Below, piece after piece: positions 4,993-5,373 of a DNA stretch of 5,373 nucleotides. Position 1 is the stretch's first letter. Each line of letters starts with the position of its first letter. The stretch is taken from positions 1 to 5,373 of the forward strand of contig JAUVBO010000305.1 in NCBI GenBank assembly GCA_030591195.1, read 5' to 3'. The notes under the pieces were generated by a model. It had not been told where the DNA came from and searched no databases. It saw only the letters and a program-made list of their open reading frames with translations. The translations under genes and the position numbers were made by a program. The stretch is from Pseudomonadota bacterium. GTDB taxonomy: Bacteria > Myxococcota > Polyangia > GCA-2747355 > JACKDQ01.

Positions 4993-5021
4993 CATTTAGC
5001 CTGCTCGGTACACCCTGTCAA
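4993..5021 (-). promoter_or_regulatory. Promoter of the tRNA-Pro gene
   Basis: On the minus strand, TTGACA (5021-5016) is a perfect -35. After 17 bases comes TAAATG (4998-4993) as a weaker -10. The start point would be near 4986, only a few bases before the mature tRNA 5' end, as is common for single tRNA genes. Confidence 0.65.
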
Positions 5022-5156
5022 GCGCCCTGCGACGTGCTTTCTCGCTCTTCTCGGTCGGTTCCGCCTCACGCCTCCGTCTCCGGCTGCATCATTTTTTCGG
5101 CCTAGCACGCAATCTGTGCCCACGCCGCCCGATAAGGGACGCAGAAGGAGGGAGCA

Positions 5157-5373
5157 ATGATCGGGCCGCACATCCGGATCCGTCTGAGCGACGACGCGAA
5201 CATCGTCGATACACCCGCCAAGCGACGAGCGTTTGCGTCAACCGTGCTTCAGCGCGGGGCGGAGTTTGGCCTGGTCGCTTTCGGCATGGTCGATACCCAC
5301 GGCCACGTAGCGATCGTCGGCAGCGACCGTGGCAAGGAGTTGGCGAGAAGGATCGAGATCGCCCTGACACTGC
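5157..5373 (+). CDS. Y1/IS200-type (RAYT-like) transposase-family protein, 5' part only
   Basis: The frame opens at ATG 5157 five bases after AAGGAGG (5145-5151) and stays open through the window end, giving 72 residues. It begins MIGPHIRIRL. FGLVAFGMVDTHGHVAIVG (37-55) occupies the place of the 'vhaycLMpNHvHLll' strand in Y1/HUH transposases, and ELARRIEIALTL (61-72) would be the following helix. His48-x-His50 would be the metal-binding HUH pair. The middle residue is Gly, whereas the usual one is bulky and hydrophobic, so this may be a divergent or domesticated member. The catalytic tyrosine would lie beyond the window. No REP-like palindromes are evident in the 135 bases upstream. The family call rests on this short stretch; the existence of the gene is better supported than its identity. 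Confidence 0.65.
   Translation, partial: MIGPHIRIRLSDDANIVDTPAKRRAFASTVLQRGAEFGLVAFGMVDTHGHVAIVGSDRGKELARRIEIALTL

Noticed and set aside
4711..5171. Minus-strand open frames across the tRNA
   Set aside because: They run through the complete tRNA-Pro gene and its promoter and are Arg/Ser-rich without any motif.

Overview
The window is GC-rich with strongly G/C-ending codons. It encodes a Cys-rich outer-membrane-type lipoprotein carrying eukaryote-like inhibitor modules, Asp/Ala/Pro-rich lipoprotein tails of the 'DAGAD' kind, and a near-perfect sigma-54 promoter. Together these suggest a myxobacterium or close relative (Myxococcota). This is inference from style; no taxonomic marker gene is present.

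Left edge (1-250): the last codons of a plus-strand gene end at a TAG (51-53). The same frame then stays open and coding-like for 59 more codons, which may be a decayed gene with weak transposase-like character. A minus-strand gene of unknown function (254-832) follows.

Centre (849-3624): a compact plus-strand operon. Two paralogous small proteins (917-1465 and 1492-2082) share one layout: an N-terminal helical domain resembling the leader regions of the NHLP/Os1348 class of RiPP precursors, then an internal twin-arginine plus lipobox segment near residue 100, then an Asp/Pro-rich tail with 'TGxRPD' motifs that ends in the same motif. Sixteen bases further on is a cobalamin-binding-type radical SAM enzyme (2099-3598). 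The genes are tightly spaced and nothing else shares the unit. The simplest reading is a modifying enzyme with two dedicated substrates that are exported and possibly lipidated afterwards. I consider this the candidate undescribed system in the window.

Right part (3625-4738): a separate transcription unit with a sigma-54 (-24/-12) promoter and a strong ribosome binding site. It encodes a lipoprotein that joins a chagasin-like (I42) domain, an antistasin-like module, two further Cys-rich modules and a Kazal domain, so it looks like a surface-displayed multi-family protease inhibitor.

Right edge (4739-5373): a strong stem-loop, a minus-strand tRNA-Pro(CGG) with its own promoter, and the 5' part of a plus-strand gene resembling Y1/IS200-type (RAYT-like) transposases, cut by the window end.
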